From Gnetum montanum (lineage: Eukaryota; Streptophyta; Gnetopsida; Gnetales; Gnetaceae), in the NCBI GenBank assembly GCA_015680685.1, contig MNCI01021017.1, positions 4,130-68,129 on the forward strand: a stretch of DNA of 64,000 bases, in the 5' to 3' direction. The notes beneath the pieces are model-generated. The model was not told where the DNA came from, ran no database searches, and saw only the letters and a list, made by a program, of their open reading frames with translations. Each line of letters opens with the position of its first letter. Position 1 is the first letter of the stretch. Both the position numbers and the translations under genes were made by a program. Shown here piece after piece: positions 12,561 through 24,692 of this stretch.

Positions 12561-13508
12561 GTTATCGATGAATCGTCTATAATAACCAGTATGTCCAAGA
12601 AATGATCATATGTCTTTTATGGTTTTAGGTTGACGAGTGATTCCTTGGATGACTTTAATTTTCTTAGGATCTACCACCATCCCTGTTTGTGAAATTTTAT
12701 GCCCTAATACAATGCCCTTTTGGACCATTAAGTGGCTTTTTTGCCAATTGAGCCTTAGGTTGGTTTCAACACATTATTTCAGTACTTACTCTAATTGATC
12801 CAATGCTTGTTCAAACTCCACTCTATAGGTGGAGAAATCATCCATAAAAACCTCCACACCATTCCCTATCTACTACTAAAATATACTAAGAACTAGACAT
12901 TGAAATGTTGATAGGCCATTGCACAATCCAAATGATATCTGCCTATATGCAAATGTCCCCCAAGGACTTGTGAATGTAGTCTTGGCTTGGTTTTCTAGTG
13001 CTATTTGAATTTGGTTGTACCCACTGTAACCATCCCAAAAACTATAATAGCAATGCCCTACAATGGTATCTAAGACTTGGTCAATGAATGGCAATGGAAA
13101 ATGGTCTTTAAATATTTCCATGTTTAGTAGCCTAAAGTCGATACACACCTTCCATTTACCTCCCTTTTTAGGCATAATAGCTAGTTTACTAACTCATTCA
13201 CTATCAGCAATGGGGTAGATGAACCCAACCTTTACAAGTTGTTCAATTTCTTCTTTAACTACTTCCTTAAGCTTTGGGTTCAGTCATCTTTGCTATTGTC
13301 ATCGAGGCTTCGTAGAGGGGTCAGTGTAGATTCTATGTTGGCATATCCTGGGATCTATTCCAGTTAATTCAAGATATGACCATGCAAAGGCTTTTGAACA
13401 TTTATTTACCATCTTTAGTAGTCTTTCTTTTTGTTGAGGAGTAAGCTTCACATTAATGATTACCGATTTTCCATTCTTGAGAAATGTATACTCCATACTA
13501 GTGGACAA
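12560..13508 (-). pseudogene. Reverse transcriptase of inner Gypsy element
   Basis: KGGKWKVCIDFRLLNMEIFK and DHFPLPFIDQVLD are the classic Gypsy RT start (family KKDGTWRMCVDYRALN...FPLPRID). GYSGYNQIQIA and TFAYRQISFGLCNG follow, then VFMDDF in place of YVDD, and [14 protein letters not shown] near 12600. Internal stops at several points, one just after LSIF. Confidence 0.88.
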
Positions 13509-13817
13509 TGATTTTAACTTAAGGGGATCTTACTTAAACTCGTCAAGGATTTTCAACTTCTCCCAGTTGATATTTTTGATGTCAAGACTTGGAAGTTGGC
13601 GATGGACTTGCTCTAATGTATCTATGCTATCGATATAGGCACAAGTCAAGCTCTCAGTTGGTTCCATGCATATAGTTGAATTGCTCTCTGGGTCAATTGT
13701 CAGCCACTGGATGCCTTCCTGTCTTGTGGCTATTGCATATAGGCATCTTTGTATATTAGTTACTTGTGCAAACTAGTTGCATGCATGAAATGTTAAGCAT
13801 TCTACAAACCAGGACTT

Positions 13818-14192
13818 CTACACGCAGTTGCACCCAGTGTCACTGTATGTGATGCATGGAACTTTCTTCTTCTCGATCTTCCCAAATGCATTTTCTTTTG
13901 ATATTTCTACAAAAAGATCATGTATTCTGAGGCACGCATCAATCGTACTTAGCCATGCCCTTCCCATTATGATTTGGAAGTCCCCCTTACAGTTGTTAAC
14001 TTGGATCACTAGGAAATCAGCTAGATACGACCATCCACAAATAGTGGTGACAATGTCCTCCACTAGTCCTAATGGAATAGTGATGGACTGGTCAACCAAC
14101 TCTAAATGAATGTTACTCTTTTTTAGCAGAGGCAGGTTCCAAGCTTTGTACATTTCTTGAAAGATTAAGTTAACACTATAACCTAAATCCAA
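13818..14192 (-). pseudogene. Retropepsin of inner Gypsy element
   Basis: 124 residues open. DLGYSVNLI is the active-site loop (family DLGASVNLLP, here with Tyr for Ala). IIMGRAWLSTIDA matches the second conserved ILGRxFL motif. It ends with a Cys pair, GCNC. It lies between gag and RT as expected. Confidence 0.8.
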
Positions 14193-14972
14193 AAGAGCTT
14201 TGCAAGGCTCATTCCTAGTGATTTACAAACATATAAGAGGACTTCTAGGATTAGAGAATTTCCTAGGAAGATGGCTAGCTTTAATCCAATCAGTGATGGC
14301 TTGAGTTAACATGACAGTGTACGTGGAGTGTAGTTCTTGGTTTGAAGGAAGCTCTGAAGATTCAAATGATGGTGAGGTGTTTGGAGAATTAGCTGCTTGT
14401 GGTTGTAAGGACTTGGTTGGACTATTGGTTCTAAAGAAATGCCTTTTCTTTGATCGGTTATCCGAACCAACAGTAGGTTGAGGATTGACAACCCTTATAG
14501 CATTACGTTGCTGTGGCTAGGTAGGAAGCTCGCCCTGCATAGTTGGAGCAGGTGGTAATGGAGTTGAGGATGGAAGATATGTAGACAAATGAGATGGATA
14601 GTACATATGTGGAACATCACCCCAAGGAGAAGAAGTTCTATAGTACTTGGGGGCCTAGTAGTGAGGTTGAAGAGCAACGTGACTAATGGAGTCACGTGGA
14701 GAGATCAGTTGCTGAACGTAATACACATACAAGTTAGGTTGATGGTAAGGATACTATTGATGTGGTGGTGTCATTCCCCATGATTGTGGGTGTTGCCACC
14801 ACTGATATTGTTCATTCGCTTGTGGTGGGGCTCCACTTGGATAATATGTCAAGGATTGGTGGAACTACCTTGGGTTACCTTGGGGATAAGATAACCTTCT
14901 AGGTGTTTGTCATCTGTTTAATCATGGGTTTAGTGCATACATCCCAGACTCTTGTAGATATGACACCACTGG

Positions 14973-16270
14973 TCAACATCCCTCAAGATGGTCATATTGG
15001 CAAATCTCACATCTGTCATCATTGTCCGTGTCTGAATCCACAACCTCTTCAATGATGGCAACCTTGCCCTTACCTTTGTTACATGTATACTCATCTACTT
15101 TCTTTTTCCTCCTCTCTCGGTCACTACTTGGTTCTCTAGACTCCTCTACTATTTTTAGAATAGTTTGAAATTTATCATCTAGGGAGTTTCGCATTTGATC
15201 AACCTTTGCCAATACTTCTGATGCAAATTTCTGGATGGGAAAAGTCTTTCTATTCACCATCTCTTCAAGTGGTGACTCTTCCTCATCTGCACAAAATCTA
15301 ATTTCCTTCTTTCGAAGGGAAGTATCTTTTTTGTATTCCTTCACACTTTCTCTTTTCCTTAACTCACCTTCCTCCTTGGCAACTTGCTCCAATAATCTTT
15401 GTATTTGATGGGCTCTCAACTCGGATAGCTTTCCTTAGGCATAAGTCCCAAGGGTTTTTCACATTTCATACCTAATCCCATCTACAAGATGGTGTAGTTG
15501 TTCCTTTTGCAAGTAACCATAGCCTAGGCAACAATGTAATAGTGAATAATATCGTCCCATGGTGGCATCCAAGGGTTCATGTCCTCCTTGTTTCCATCCT
15601 TGTATTTCCTTATGCAGGTTGGACACTCAGGAGTACGTTTGGTACTTATCGTTGAATAGCTCCAACATGGTACTCCATCAACAAATGGATTCCAGTTCTA
15701 AGGACCAATACCAGCTTTCCACTTCCTTTATCAATGCCCATGGAAACAACTTTAGCTTTTGCCACTCATTTTCTATATTTTGCAAGGCACATGCATCATG
15801 GAATGCTTGTAGATGGTTTTGAGGATCAGCATTGTATCCCTCTTCAAATCATGGGATGTTATTCATGTCTAGTATTTTGATCCTACTATCCTTCTAGTGC
15901 CTTGTTGGTATCCTAACGACCTCTATTATATCTAACATACTTCGGGTGGCAAGTAGGGGTTCATCGTGTTCATACTGTCTATGGCATCTATGATGCCTAT
16001 GTTGTTCCCTACTCTTCCTTCTTTCATGTTGTGTCTCTCTGGAATGCCCTTGTCCTCTTTCTCAACTATTTTGTCTATGATCTCTATTTTGCTTACCATT
16101 TTCCTCATGGTCTTTCCCCTTGTAACTATGTTCAAGTCCCAAAGGAGAGGGGGAAGGAGATGATGAAAGTGAAGAGGAAGGAAGACTGGCACCATGGCAG
16201 TGCTTGTCACCTTCTCTTCAATGCTCACAACCTTGGTCATGGTTACGATCAGAATGTCTATCATTGTCAT
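14973..16270 (-). pseudogene. gag of inner Gypsy element
   Basis: Charged N-terminal part at 15932-16270. Capsid region at about 15430-15900, recognisable in shifting frames as EIQGWKQGG and YYSLLHCCLG, matching the outer gag. A 148-residue open stretch at 14973-15419 contains VLAKVDQMRNSLDDKFQTIL and a final Cys/His motif CEICQYDHLEGC that resembles a zinc knuckle. Between the parts the frame is broken. Confidence 0.7.
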
Positions 16271-16965
16271 GCATTCACATTTCTTTTTCAGACCCTTTGT
16301 GTCCGTTGGTACCAGAACCTAGGTTATGAATAGTTGAATGAAGATTCTGATATACAATTCCTTAACCAAAGTCAATGAGGGGAACATCATTTTGTGGTAA
16401 ATCTCCTGAGGTAGGTTCACCACCCTCATTTTCACTTAGGACATACAGGACATCCTAAGACCACTTTCCCTTCATGGATTTGTAACATCTCTACTATTGT
16501 AAATCCCTCTAGCATTGTGCCTCCGTGGGTCGATAATCTCTCGAATCTTGTTCATGCACAATGTACTCCGATTGTAAGTGCTGCATACCAATTTGTGTAA
16601 GAGCACAAAGAAGCATGCCCAAGATTGAGCGATCAAGAGGTAACACTATGTTACCTTCTAAATCATGTCATCGTAGTTGTTCATCCTAGTGGAGGATAAA
16701 GGTAAAATTTGGTATATATTCATCAGGATGAGTGTATACTATGCGAAACTATTAGGGCACTAGTGGATCATCATGTGCACTCCACCTCCGATTGTTCATT
16801 GTGTCGAACCTAGTCGGTGAAGCACTCTCATAACAAAAAGGAGACATGATTGATTATTTAGTTTGCAATACTCTTTTTCAATGATTGTAGGATAACTAAC
16901 CCTAAGGGTTCATTCCAATGATGGAAAGGATTTCCTAAGTTCTAATCAATGCACAAACAACAAAA

Positions 16966-16983
16966 TCCCCAACAACGGTGCCA
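16966..16983 (-). other. Primer binding site, inner element
   Basis: Minus strand TGGCACCGTTGTTGGGGA one base after the LTR. Differs from the tRNA-Asp PBS at three positions, all C-to-T or G-to-A. Confidence 0.8.
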
Positions 16984-16984
16984 A

Positions 16985-17843
16985 TGATGAGTGGCGAGGT
17001 ACCCCTATGCCCAACCATACGAATACAAGCGTTCACATGTGATCTAGTCAAACTCCAAGGATTAAGTGCTTATGTGCTTACATAGAACAAGGATGGGTTA
17101 TCCGATCATTATCTTTCCAAGCTTACTTGTAAGGCACAATTGTATGGTTAAGTAAACTTGAGGTATATGATTTTTATGCTTTTTATGTTTTATGTTCTTG
17201 GTGCTTAAAATAGGGAAATGAAATAATTCAATAACTAATTTGATTTAACTAGTTAACTATTCTCTAACTATTCCTAACACCAACATTTTTTCCCACTTGT
17301 CGGACACATCCTGAACTAGTGTAACACTACTGGGATTACCAAACGCTAATCATTACTAAGTTACCAAGTGTTCCATGTATGCTTGAAGTGGTCGTGCTGA
17401 GTGTGATAATTTGTTGATGATTAACAATTCAATGGAAATAACATTGATTAACTATTGAAAGCATCAAATAACAGTAAATAACATGAAATGCAATAATTAA
17501 GTTATTCTGAATATTACAAGGTTTATCATAAAGTTCATCTTTATTTTCGGTCACAAGGTGTGCTCAGGTACACAATGCTCGATTAAAGATCCATTCATTT
17601 TATGACTCCTACTATGGGCACTTAGAAATAATTCTAACTCTAGAAGGGAAAACTACAAAAGTTTGGCTAAGGGACTAAAAACTAATGTCAAACCAAGTGC
17701 CCCAGTCTCTTATTTATAGGCAACGAGATAGGCTCTAACATTGCAAATCTGATATTGCTTCGGTACCTCCAATATCACGTATCTAATATCGAAGGTCTGA
17801 TATCAGGGATCCAATATTAGGGGTCTAAAATCGTGACTTATCA
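16985..17843 (-). repeat. 5' LTR of inner Gypsy element
   Basis: 859 bp. TATA at 17709-17718 and decayed 14-bp repeats starting 17771, 17785, 17799, 17813 and 17827. Differences from the other LTR are often C/T or G/A. Confidence 0.9.
17709..17718 (-). promoter_or_regulatory. TATA box in inner 5' LTR
   Basis: TATAAATAAG on the minus strand, conserved in the partner LTR at 8531-8540. Likely promoter of the inner element. Confidence 0.6.
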
Positions 17844-17848
17844 TCTTT

Positions 17849-18600
17849 CCAATGGAACCCCTAGAAATTTTATTTTGTGCTTTTTATTTTGTTTTCACTG
17901 TGTTGACTTTAGCATAGGACTATCTCCAAGAATGAGTAACATGTCTTTCCAATGACATGGTAAGGTAGCACTTGTTGTTCTCTTACTTCCATTTTTTGTT
18001 AGAACTCAAGAGAATAATACACTCTTAACAACAAGATAAAACTCACAATAGTAGTCCTAAAGAATCCACAAATCCCCTTGATGTGGCACCATTTTCATTC
18101 CCACTTCTTTCTTCACTTTTCTATCTAATCATAATGATCACGAGTTTATTCTTAGTTTTATTATGAGAAGAATATAATTGTGGACATGGTAAGAACCTCT
18201 TATTGTTGGAGATAAGTGAATGAATGATGTGGTCTCACTATCTAGGGAATCAGACCTTCATGATTAGATAATATAGAGCAATCTTCACCTTATTGGGACT
18301 ACATCTTGCTTTACTCTTTGCATTTTATTGGACAAATCAACAAAAATATGTACAAGAAAAATGATGAAAATCATAGGAAAATGGGAAAAAATGGAGAAAG
18401 AATTTGAAAAATATTAAAGAATATCATATGATTAAGAAATGGAAAAATATAAAAGAATGAAAATATATCAAGGAATGTGAAAATTGGTAAGAAATGTGAA
18501 AAGGTATAACAAGAAATTAGAAATTATAAAACAAAAAGTTAAAAAGCACTTAATAATTCCTAAATCAAGATAGGTCATCTCCCCCATGACTGAACTCATG
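17849..18600 (-). other. Outer-element sequence equivalent to the post-integrase region
   Basis: CTCCCCCATGACTGAACTC at 18580 and AACATGTCTTTCCAATG at 17940 have counterparts at about 10617 and 9911 in the inner element, where they lie between integrase and the 3' LTR. No coding match. Confidence 0.5.
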
Positions 18601-18957
18601 GGCAAGTGTTTGAAAAATGGACCCAAGATCCCCTAGATCATACACTCTAGGTTTCTCATTTATCATTCTTAGTGATTTATTTTTTTCAGTTATTATCCCA
18701 TGTAATAGTAATTATAATTGAATTCTAATCATCTGAGAACATATATCCTGTTGGACTAGATGATCTTTCCATTTCAAAAGGTCCAACTATACTCTCTTGT
18801 TTATTCCTAAATTCAAATTTTAATTCCTTATTTTCATGATTTTCTGGTGTAATATTATGGTTTACGATTTTCTTTTGTGAGTTCTTAGTTTGGATTATTT
18901 TCTTAGGATAGGAGTTAATAAGTGAGTTACACGGTTCCATGCATGTTTTAAATAGTT

Positions 18958-19440
18958 TTAGATTCTTAGTTTCTGGCCACTAGGTGTCTTTGATTTGGTG
19001 GTCCATGTTTCTTTTTGTTCACACACTTGCTTTTTACATCTGTTGTGGACTGGTGTATGGACTGTATTGACATTTTGAAGTTTCGGTCCACAATTGCAGC
19101 CTTCTTTATCATCAATAATGAATGGAATTCTTTGTGTATGTATGTTTCCTTGCTCATCTTCCTTAGATATTTCCACAGATAAATCTCTCATTCCAAACTT
19201 AGCTTCAATTATGCTAAGACATGCTCTCCCCATAATGATAGGAAATTCCCTATCATCATTCTTCATGTCTATTACAAGAAAATCTACTAAATAAGACCAC
19301 CCATTAATAGTGGTCATCACGTCTTCTATCCATCCTAGAGGAATGATGACAGATTGATCTACTATCTCTAACCTTATGTTGCAATTCTTTAAAGGTGGCA
19401 ATTTCCATGCCTTGTATGTTTCTTAGAATATCAAGTTAAC
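18958..19440 (-). pseudogene. Retropepsin of outer Gypsy element
   Basis: Shares NIRLEIVDQSVIIPLG, GWSYLVDFLVID and PIIMGRACLS with the protease of the inner element. The active-site DLG end around 19420-19440 is damaged. After 18725 the similarity to pol ends: MEPCNSLIN at 18940 matches the spot just before RT in the inner element, and then RT is absent. Confidence 0.7.
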
Positions 19441-20199
19441 TCTAGAACCTAAGTCAAGTAGAGCTTTGCATGGTGAATGTCTAGCTATTTATAAATAAAT
19501 CAAAGGAATTTTTGAATCTATTATTTTCTTAGTAAGTGGTCCTGCCATAATCCAATCTAATACTATTTCAGTTAACATGATAGTTGTGAGTTCCTAATTC
19601 AGTTGTTGTGAAAACATAGTGTTTATAGCAAGACCTTCATGTAAGGGACATGATTCAATGAAGTTCGTACTCTACCATCATTTTCTAGACTTGCTCTAAA
19701 GAAAGGATGTTTCCTTAATTTTTCTTTATCATTGCTAGTATGATCCTCTCTTTATATATTCACTACCCTTGTAGCACTTCTCTATTAATGTTTTGATGGT
19801 AGTTATCCTTACATTGCTAATGATGGCATTGGTTGATGTGTGTATGAACTAGAATCCAGCCTTGGAGTGGTAGGCCTATGATACTCAAGCGGATAATATT
19901 AAGAAGTAGGAATTGAAGCATTCCCTGGAGAGGTTGGACACTGCACATAATATCCATAAGGGTCTAGCTACCTATATGAATACTATTTCCTTGGGGGTGG
20001 AATTGCCCATGCTTGTGATTATTGCCACTGCTACTGATATTGCTCTTATGGTTTGAGGGTAAGCTCCACTTGGGTAGTAAGCTTGCTAGAAGTGCTTTCT
20101 AAGATTACCTTGAAGGTAAGGTAATCATATTTGCATCTACTTTTTGAAAATTTTTAGATTAAGTGCATATGCCCTAGACTCTTACAAGTGGGCCATGAC

Positions 20200-21750
20200 A
20201 AGGCAACATCCCTTAAGATGTTCATACTAGCATACCTTTCATCCTTTCTTGTCTTCTAACCTTGAGTCAGTAAATTCTTCCACTAAAGACACTTTTCATT
20301 TCTATTTATAGTTCTTTAGTAAATAATCTCTTTTCTTCCTCTTTTCCTTACCCTTATTGAAGACTTATTCAGTTCTTTCTTCTACGATCTTTAGAGCTGT
20401 AGCAAACTTTTCATCCACTAAGTCCCACATCTTTTCTACCTTAGTTACTATATCATTGATGGATTTTTGAATTAGTAGAATTTTTTTCTAAATCACCTCT
20501 TCAAAGGTTTCTTCTTCTTTCTTGTCACACACTTGTACATTCCATTTTCTAATAGATGAATCTTGATCATATTCCTTAGCTAATTCTTACATTTTCAACT
20601 TGCCTTCCTCTTTCACCACTTTGTCTATTAACTTTTGAATTTGATGGATGGTCATTTCTAATAGTCTTACTTGGGGTATAGACCTCAAGGATTTCTCTAG
20701 TTTTATTCCTTAACCCATCGACAATGTGCATAAGTTTCTCTCTTTGCAAGAATCCATGGCCTGGGCATCTATGTAGAAGAAAGTAGTATTTGTCCATTAC
20801 TACATTGAGGGATTTTTGTGGCCCTTGCTTCCATCCTTGGATTTTCTTTCTAAGATTGGACACCTTTGAGTAGGTTTGATATATGTCATTAAATATTTCA
20901 AGCATGTTACTCCATCTTCTGATTGATTCTGGTTCCAACGATATGTATCAACTTTCTATCTCCTTGATGAGTGTTCAAGGAAACAACTTGAGCTTTTACC
21001 AATAACTTTTAATATTCTAAAGGGCACAAGCATCATGAAATGTTTGAATGTGATGTTGTGAATCTACATTATATCCACCTTCAAATTTAGGAATATTATT
21101 CATATCCAATTACTTGATGTGACTATTCCTTACATGCCTGGTTGGAATATATAGACTTCCCTAATATTGATCATGTTGTGAGTGGCCAATAGGGGCTCTT
21201 CATGGTCATTGGGTTTGTATGCTCTATTGTAGTGATGTCCCCTTTGATACTCATAATGCTCTCTCTTTACACTTACTCTTGTCTCTTCTTGATTCATACT
21301 CATCACCTTCTTCATCAAGATACCTTCAATGATATTCATGCCTATCATGAGCCTAATGTCTCTCCCTGTCATGATCTTTAAGTCTTCATTTCCTTCTACT
21401 AGATTTCACAAATGATCATGAGAAGGAAGATGAAGTAGTTGGAGAATCATGCTAGCTATTTCTCCCTCTATGACTCTAAAATTCATCCCTATGTGATTCC
21501 GTGGAAGCTCTAGGCCTTGAGACCTACCCATGTTTAGAGTCCTCTACCTCTCTTCTTAGGGTTCCTACAAGGACCGAATGCAATTGTACCTTGATAAGTT
21601 CTTCTAGATGAATAATAGGTCTTTTTGAGTGAGCTTTATGATTATGGTGGAGCTTCTCTATTAAGAATGCCTCATCATGAATTTCTTCTAGGAAAACATT
21701 AGGATTGACTTTCTTTCCTTTATTGTTCTCATGTTTTATCTCCATAGAAG
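20200..21750 (-). pseudogene. gag of outer Gypsy element
   Basis: Capsid-type stretch at 20576-20938 with YQTYSKVSNLRKKIQGWKQG, SLNVVMDKYYFLLHRCPGHG and LMHIVDGLRNKT, the Athila/Tat-like gag pattern of RRCPxHG followed by GL. The N-terminal charged part is at 21130-21745. The downstream part to 20200 is broken by stops. The inner element has the same protein at 15430-15900. Confidence 0.7.
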
Positions 21751-22217
21751 CATCTCTTCATACTTGTGCCTCTATGAGTTGGTACAACCTAGTCATGTGT
21801 TTGTCACATGATATCCTTCCTACGCATGGCTCAAATTCATTCCCCTTAAGGCTACCTAAAGCATGGGTAGTATTGAACACTCTAGAGGCAAGATAATATT
21901 TCCTTGTAAGTCTCTCCATCTTAACTGCTTGTCTTAGTGAATGATGAATGTAAAATAAGGGTAATAAGGATCAGTGTGAGTGTATGAGATTCCCATTTAC
22001 ATAGGAATACTCCAATCTTCATCATCATGTTTTTAGTCATTATCCCTTTGTAGCTCTTTGGTAGGTGATAATTTCTCTTTAAGTGTTGAAGCCATATTGT
22101 GTATTTGGTGCTTAGTTATGTATGTACTATTAAAATTGATTAAAGGTGTAAGAATAACTTTGTGGTTCTTAATACAACAAACTTTATAAGATCAATTACT
22201 CAACACACATTAACACA

Positions 22218-22235
22218 TCCTCAACAATGATGCCA
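22218..22235 (-). other. Primer binding site, outer element
   Basis: Minus strand reads TGGCATCATTGTTGAGGA right after the 5' LTR. It fits the tRNA-Asp PBS used by Athila/Tat Gypsy elements (TGGCGCCGTTGCCGGGGA) with six differences, all C-to-T or G-to-A. Confidence 0.75.
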
Positions 22236-22236
22236 A

Positions 22237-23117
22237 TGATGAGTAGTGGAGGTATCCCAACACTCTACCATACAAGTCACGAGTTCCTGTGTGCAACCAG
22301 ATCGTAATCTATAGATGGACAATGTAATTATTCTAGTAATTGATGTTAAGTTTGAGATCAATGTCTTCCCACTTCAAGTTAGTAAAGTTCGAGTATATGA
22401 TTTAAATCTTAGTAAGAAATATGATTGGTTGATGTTGTAAGACTCTTAACGCTCCTAATGGTAAACATGATTAGGTAAAAGGTAAAATTCTATGTCTTGT
22501 TAACTAAGAAAACATAAATCTATCTTAGTCTAGTGCGATGGATATCTGGTCCTAGGCTACCATACACGCTATATACTGATTTAGTTATCACTGGGATTCT
22601 CAAGTAGAATTACTACTAAGTGAATCAAGCAATGCCATTACTGGGTTACCAGATAACTACACTTAGCACTCGAAACCAGTCGTATCCATTCATCATACTA
22701 ATAACAAAGAAAGTAAAGTGCTTAAAATGGAAATGATTAACTAAGAAAGCAAGAAAATTATTCTAAGTAAATATAAAGAAACCTAAGTGAATGTTGCAAT
22801 GATGAGAAATAGCTTCAATCTTTATTACCACATATAAACTATGTCTAAGTATAATTTACTCGAATAAAGATTCTAATTGACTACTTAACATCACACTATG
22901 GGCATTCACTCTATTGCTAAACTATGAAAACAAACTACAAGAGTTTTCCTAAGACTGGAATGAAAAAGTTGTCGATTGTGCACCCAAGTGCTAGTATTTA
23001 TAGGGCTGCATAGATCCCAAGACCTCGCATCAACATTGATACAAGATGAGCTATGATATCATTGATACGATATTGTAGTTACAATATCGCATCTTTACAA
23101 AAAAAATGGTTTTATCA
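22237..23117 (-). repeat. 5' LTR of outer Gypsy element
   Basis: 881 bp, partner of 2540-3415 and visibly diverged from it, so an old insertion. TATA box at 22995-23002; 14-bp array at 23055, 23069 and 23083. Confidence 0.85.
22995..23002 (-). promoter_or_regulatory. TATA box in outer 5' LTR
   Basis: TATAAATA on the minus strand in the LTR of the 5' end. The equivalent in the other LTR is at 3295-3302. Expected promoter of the outer element. Confidence 0.55.
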
Positions 23118-23900
23118 TCATTGGAATGGAAGGAAGGCTGTAGGAGATAATGGTAGCCTTGGCTATAGCAAGATTATATTCTAGGCTAGAAACTCAATTT
23201 TCAAGCTAAGATACTTTAGTATTCTTCTGTTTGACTAGACGATGGTAGTTAGTAATCTACCTAAGGCTCTATTCTATTTATCTTTTTTTATTCTTCATTT
23301 CAACCTTGATTGCATTTAATTAATCCAAAAGGGGTTGGACATTAAAGAACTATGTTATAATGGTGATGCAAGATCTATATTGACTATTAGAAGTAACTGA
23401 ATTACTACCAGCAATATGTTGGCTGCTAGAAGTGGTAGGGAAAGCAATAGTAATAGCAAGAATATCATTGCTATTTTCTGATCTGGATCCCTTTGAAACT
23501 CATTGCTACTCTTTAGAAAGTTGAAGCAAACTTCTTTGAAGCATAGATTTTAGATCTTAAACATTACTAGAACCCAAATTCAAGATAGCAAGCATTAAGA
23601 AAAAAATGGTTTTTGGACTTAAAAGTTTTTATAATGTCTTATGTAGTAGCTAAAGCAAGTTAGGCAGAAAAGAAAAAATCTTGTAAAAAAAAATAAAAAT
23701 ATGTTGCAAAGAAAAAACAGCTAAATTTAATTGTAGAAATAACAAAAATTAGAGCACAAAGCACTTTCAGGAAATTTCACTCCTCATCAATGTGCTTTGG
23801 AAAAATGTTGGATGTATGCTAAAGCAGGGATGGTAGTTGACTATTTAAAGAAGAAAATGACCCTTTCTGAAAAAACCAGCAAGTTGACACATTTTTGGAA
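23118..23900 (-). mobile_element. Probable 5' end of PLE-A beyond the Gypsy insertion
   Basis: The stretch at 23755-23860 on the minus strand matches the PLE-B-associated terminal segment (words TTCCAAAGCAC and TTGATGAG). The remaining minus sequence down to the Gypsy LTR has only broken frames. Orientation agrees with the RT at 200-880 on the other side of the insertion. Confidence 0.4.
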
Positions 23901-24249
23901 TTAAAAAACACTTAACCCTCACATTTTCATTTTTGTGATGGTGGGTCATCAATCTAATGATCAAAGCTAAATTTGTTGCTCATTAGGAACCTTCACTGTT
24001 TAGAAGGATTTCTCTAACAGACAATAGGTTTGAAGATGAAATTCTCTAAACATGGATATTATTGTTGAAATCACAAGCCTTTATGGTTTAGGACTGTCCT
24101 TACTTGCAAATGCAAGAGTTACCATTATTTTTTCTTTCCAACATGAGTCCATTATTTTTTGCATTCCAACATGCATCCACATTTTTTCTTTCTAGCATGC
24201 GTCCACTATTTTCTTTCATAAAGGATTGTGTTCTTTCTATAAATTATAT

Positions 24250-24692
24250 GTTGCAATCCTTGTTTTTGGCATGCATTCAACATCAAAGGCATGCTAATGA
24301 GGGATGAAATTCTCTAAAAGTGTTTCATGCTATTGTCAATGTGTATCATTTGTCCTCATTCTCAGTTCATGTTTAGCAATCTTTTCCATGTTTTACAATT
24401 TCTTTGTTTTATTCTTTACACTTTGTTTAGTCTTTGCAAACTCCTTTTAGCTGCTACATGGAATCCGCATAAAGTTTTTAACCCATAAAAAAAATTTAAC
24501 TCATAAATTTTTTAACCCATAAAATTTTTGTCCAACATTCATCAACTATTTAGAAAGGATCATGTTCTTTCCAACATGCATCCACTATTTTCTTTCAAGA
24601 ATGGTTATGTTCTTTCTATAAATTTTCTATTATCATTCCTATATTTGGCATGCATCCAACATCAAAGTCACATTGATAAGGGGTAAAATTCA
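24250..24692 (+). repeat. PLE-B terminal repeat segments, two tandem copies
   Basis: About 100-bp segments at 24250-24350 and 24590-24692, each with TTTGGCATGCATYCAACATCAAAG then a GATGA/GATAAGGG word and TGAAATTC or TAAAATTC. The same segment recurs after the RT at 25740-25850. PLEs typically carry such pseudo-LTRs. Confidence 0.5.

Larger units (their letters stand above)
7806..17843 (-). mobile_element. Inner Gypsy LTR retrotransposon (Athila/Tat-like)
   Basis: 10,038 bp with LTRs 7806-8665 (3') and 16985-17843 (5'), flanked by a perfect TCTTT duplication (7801-7805 and 17844-17848). Minus-strand order is PBS, gag, PR, RT, RNase H, INT, polypurine tract: Gypsy order. All pol domains are present but carry stops and frame breaks, so it is dead as an autonomous copy. 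It sits inside the outer element and is the younger of the two. The single N at 10261 lies inside it. Confidence 0.92.
2540..23117 (-). mobile_element. Outer Gypsy LTR retrotransposon, pol-deleted, split by inner element
   Basis: Paired LTRs at 2540-3415 (3') and 22237-23117 (5'), both opening TGATGAGT and closing TATCA. Minus-strand order is 5' LTR, tRNA-Asp-type PBS, gag (about 21750-20200), protease (19440-18958), then a jump to sequence that in the inner element lies after integrase, then 4.4 kb of unrecognised sequence, then polypurine tract and 3' LTR. No RT, RNase H or integrase was found in the element's own sequence, about 10.5 kb after removing the inner insertion. It is therefore a non-autonomous derivative that would need enzymes in trans. 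Target duplication is not clean (TTGGT on the left; TTGGA three bases off on the right). Confidence 0.8.

Noticed and set aside
13818-14192. Protease as a domesticated host aspartic protease
   Set aside because: Sits in order between decayed gag and RT of an LTR element and has a damaged context.
18725-18940. 71-codon frame as a separate small gene
   Set aside because: Its first residues line up with the protease-RT linker of the inner Gypsy element; it is a pol remnant.
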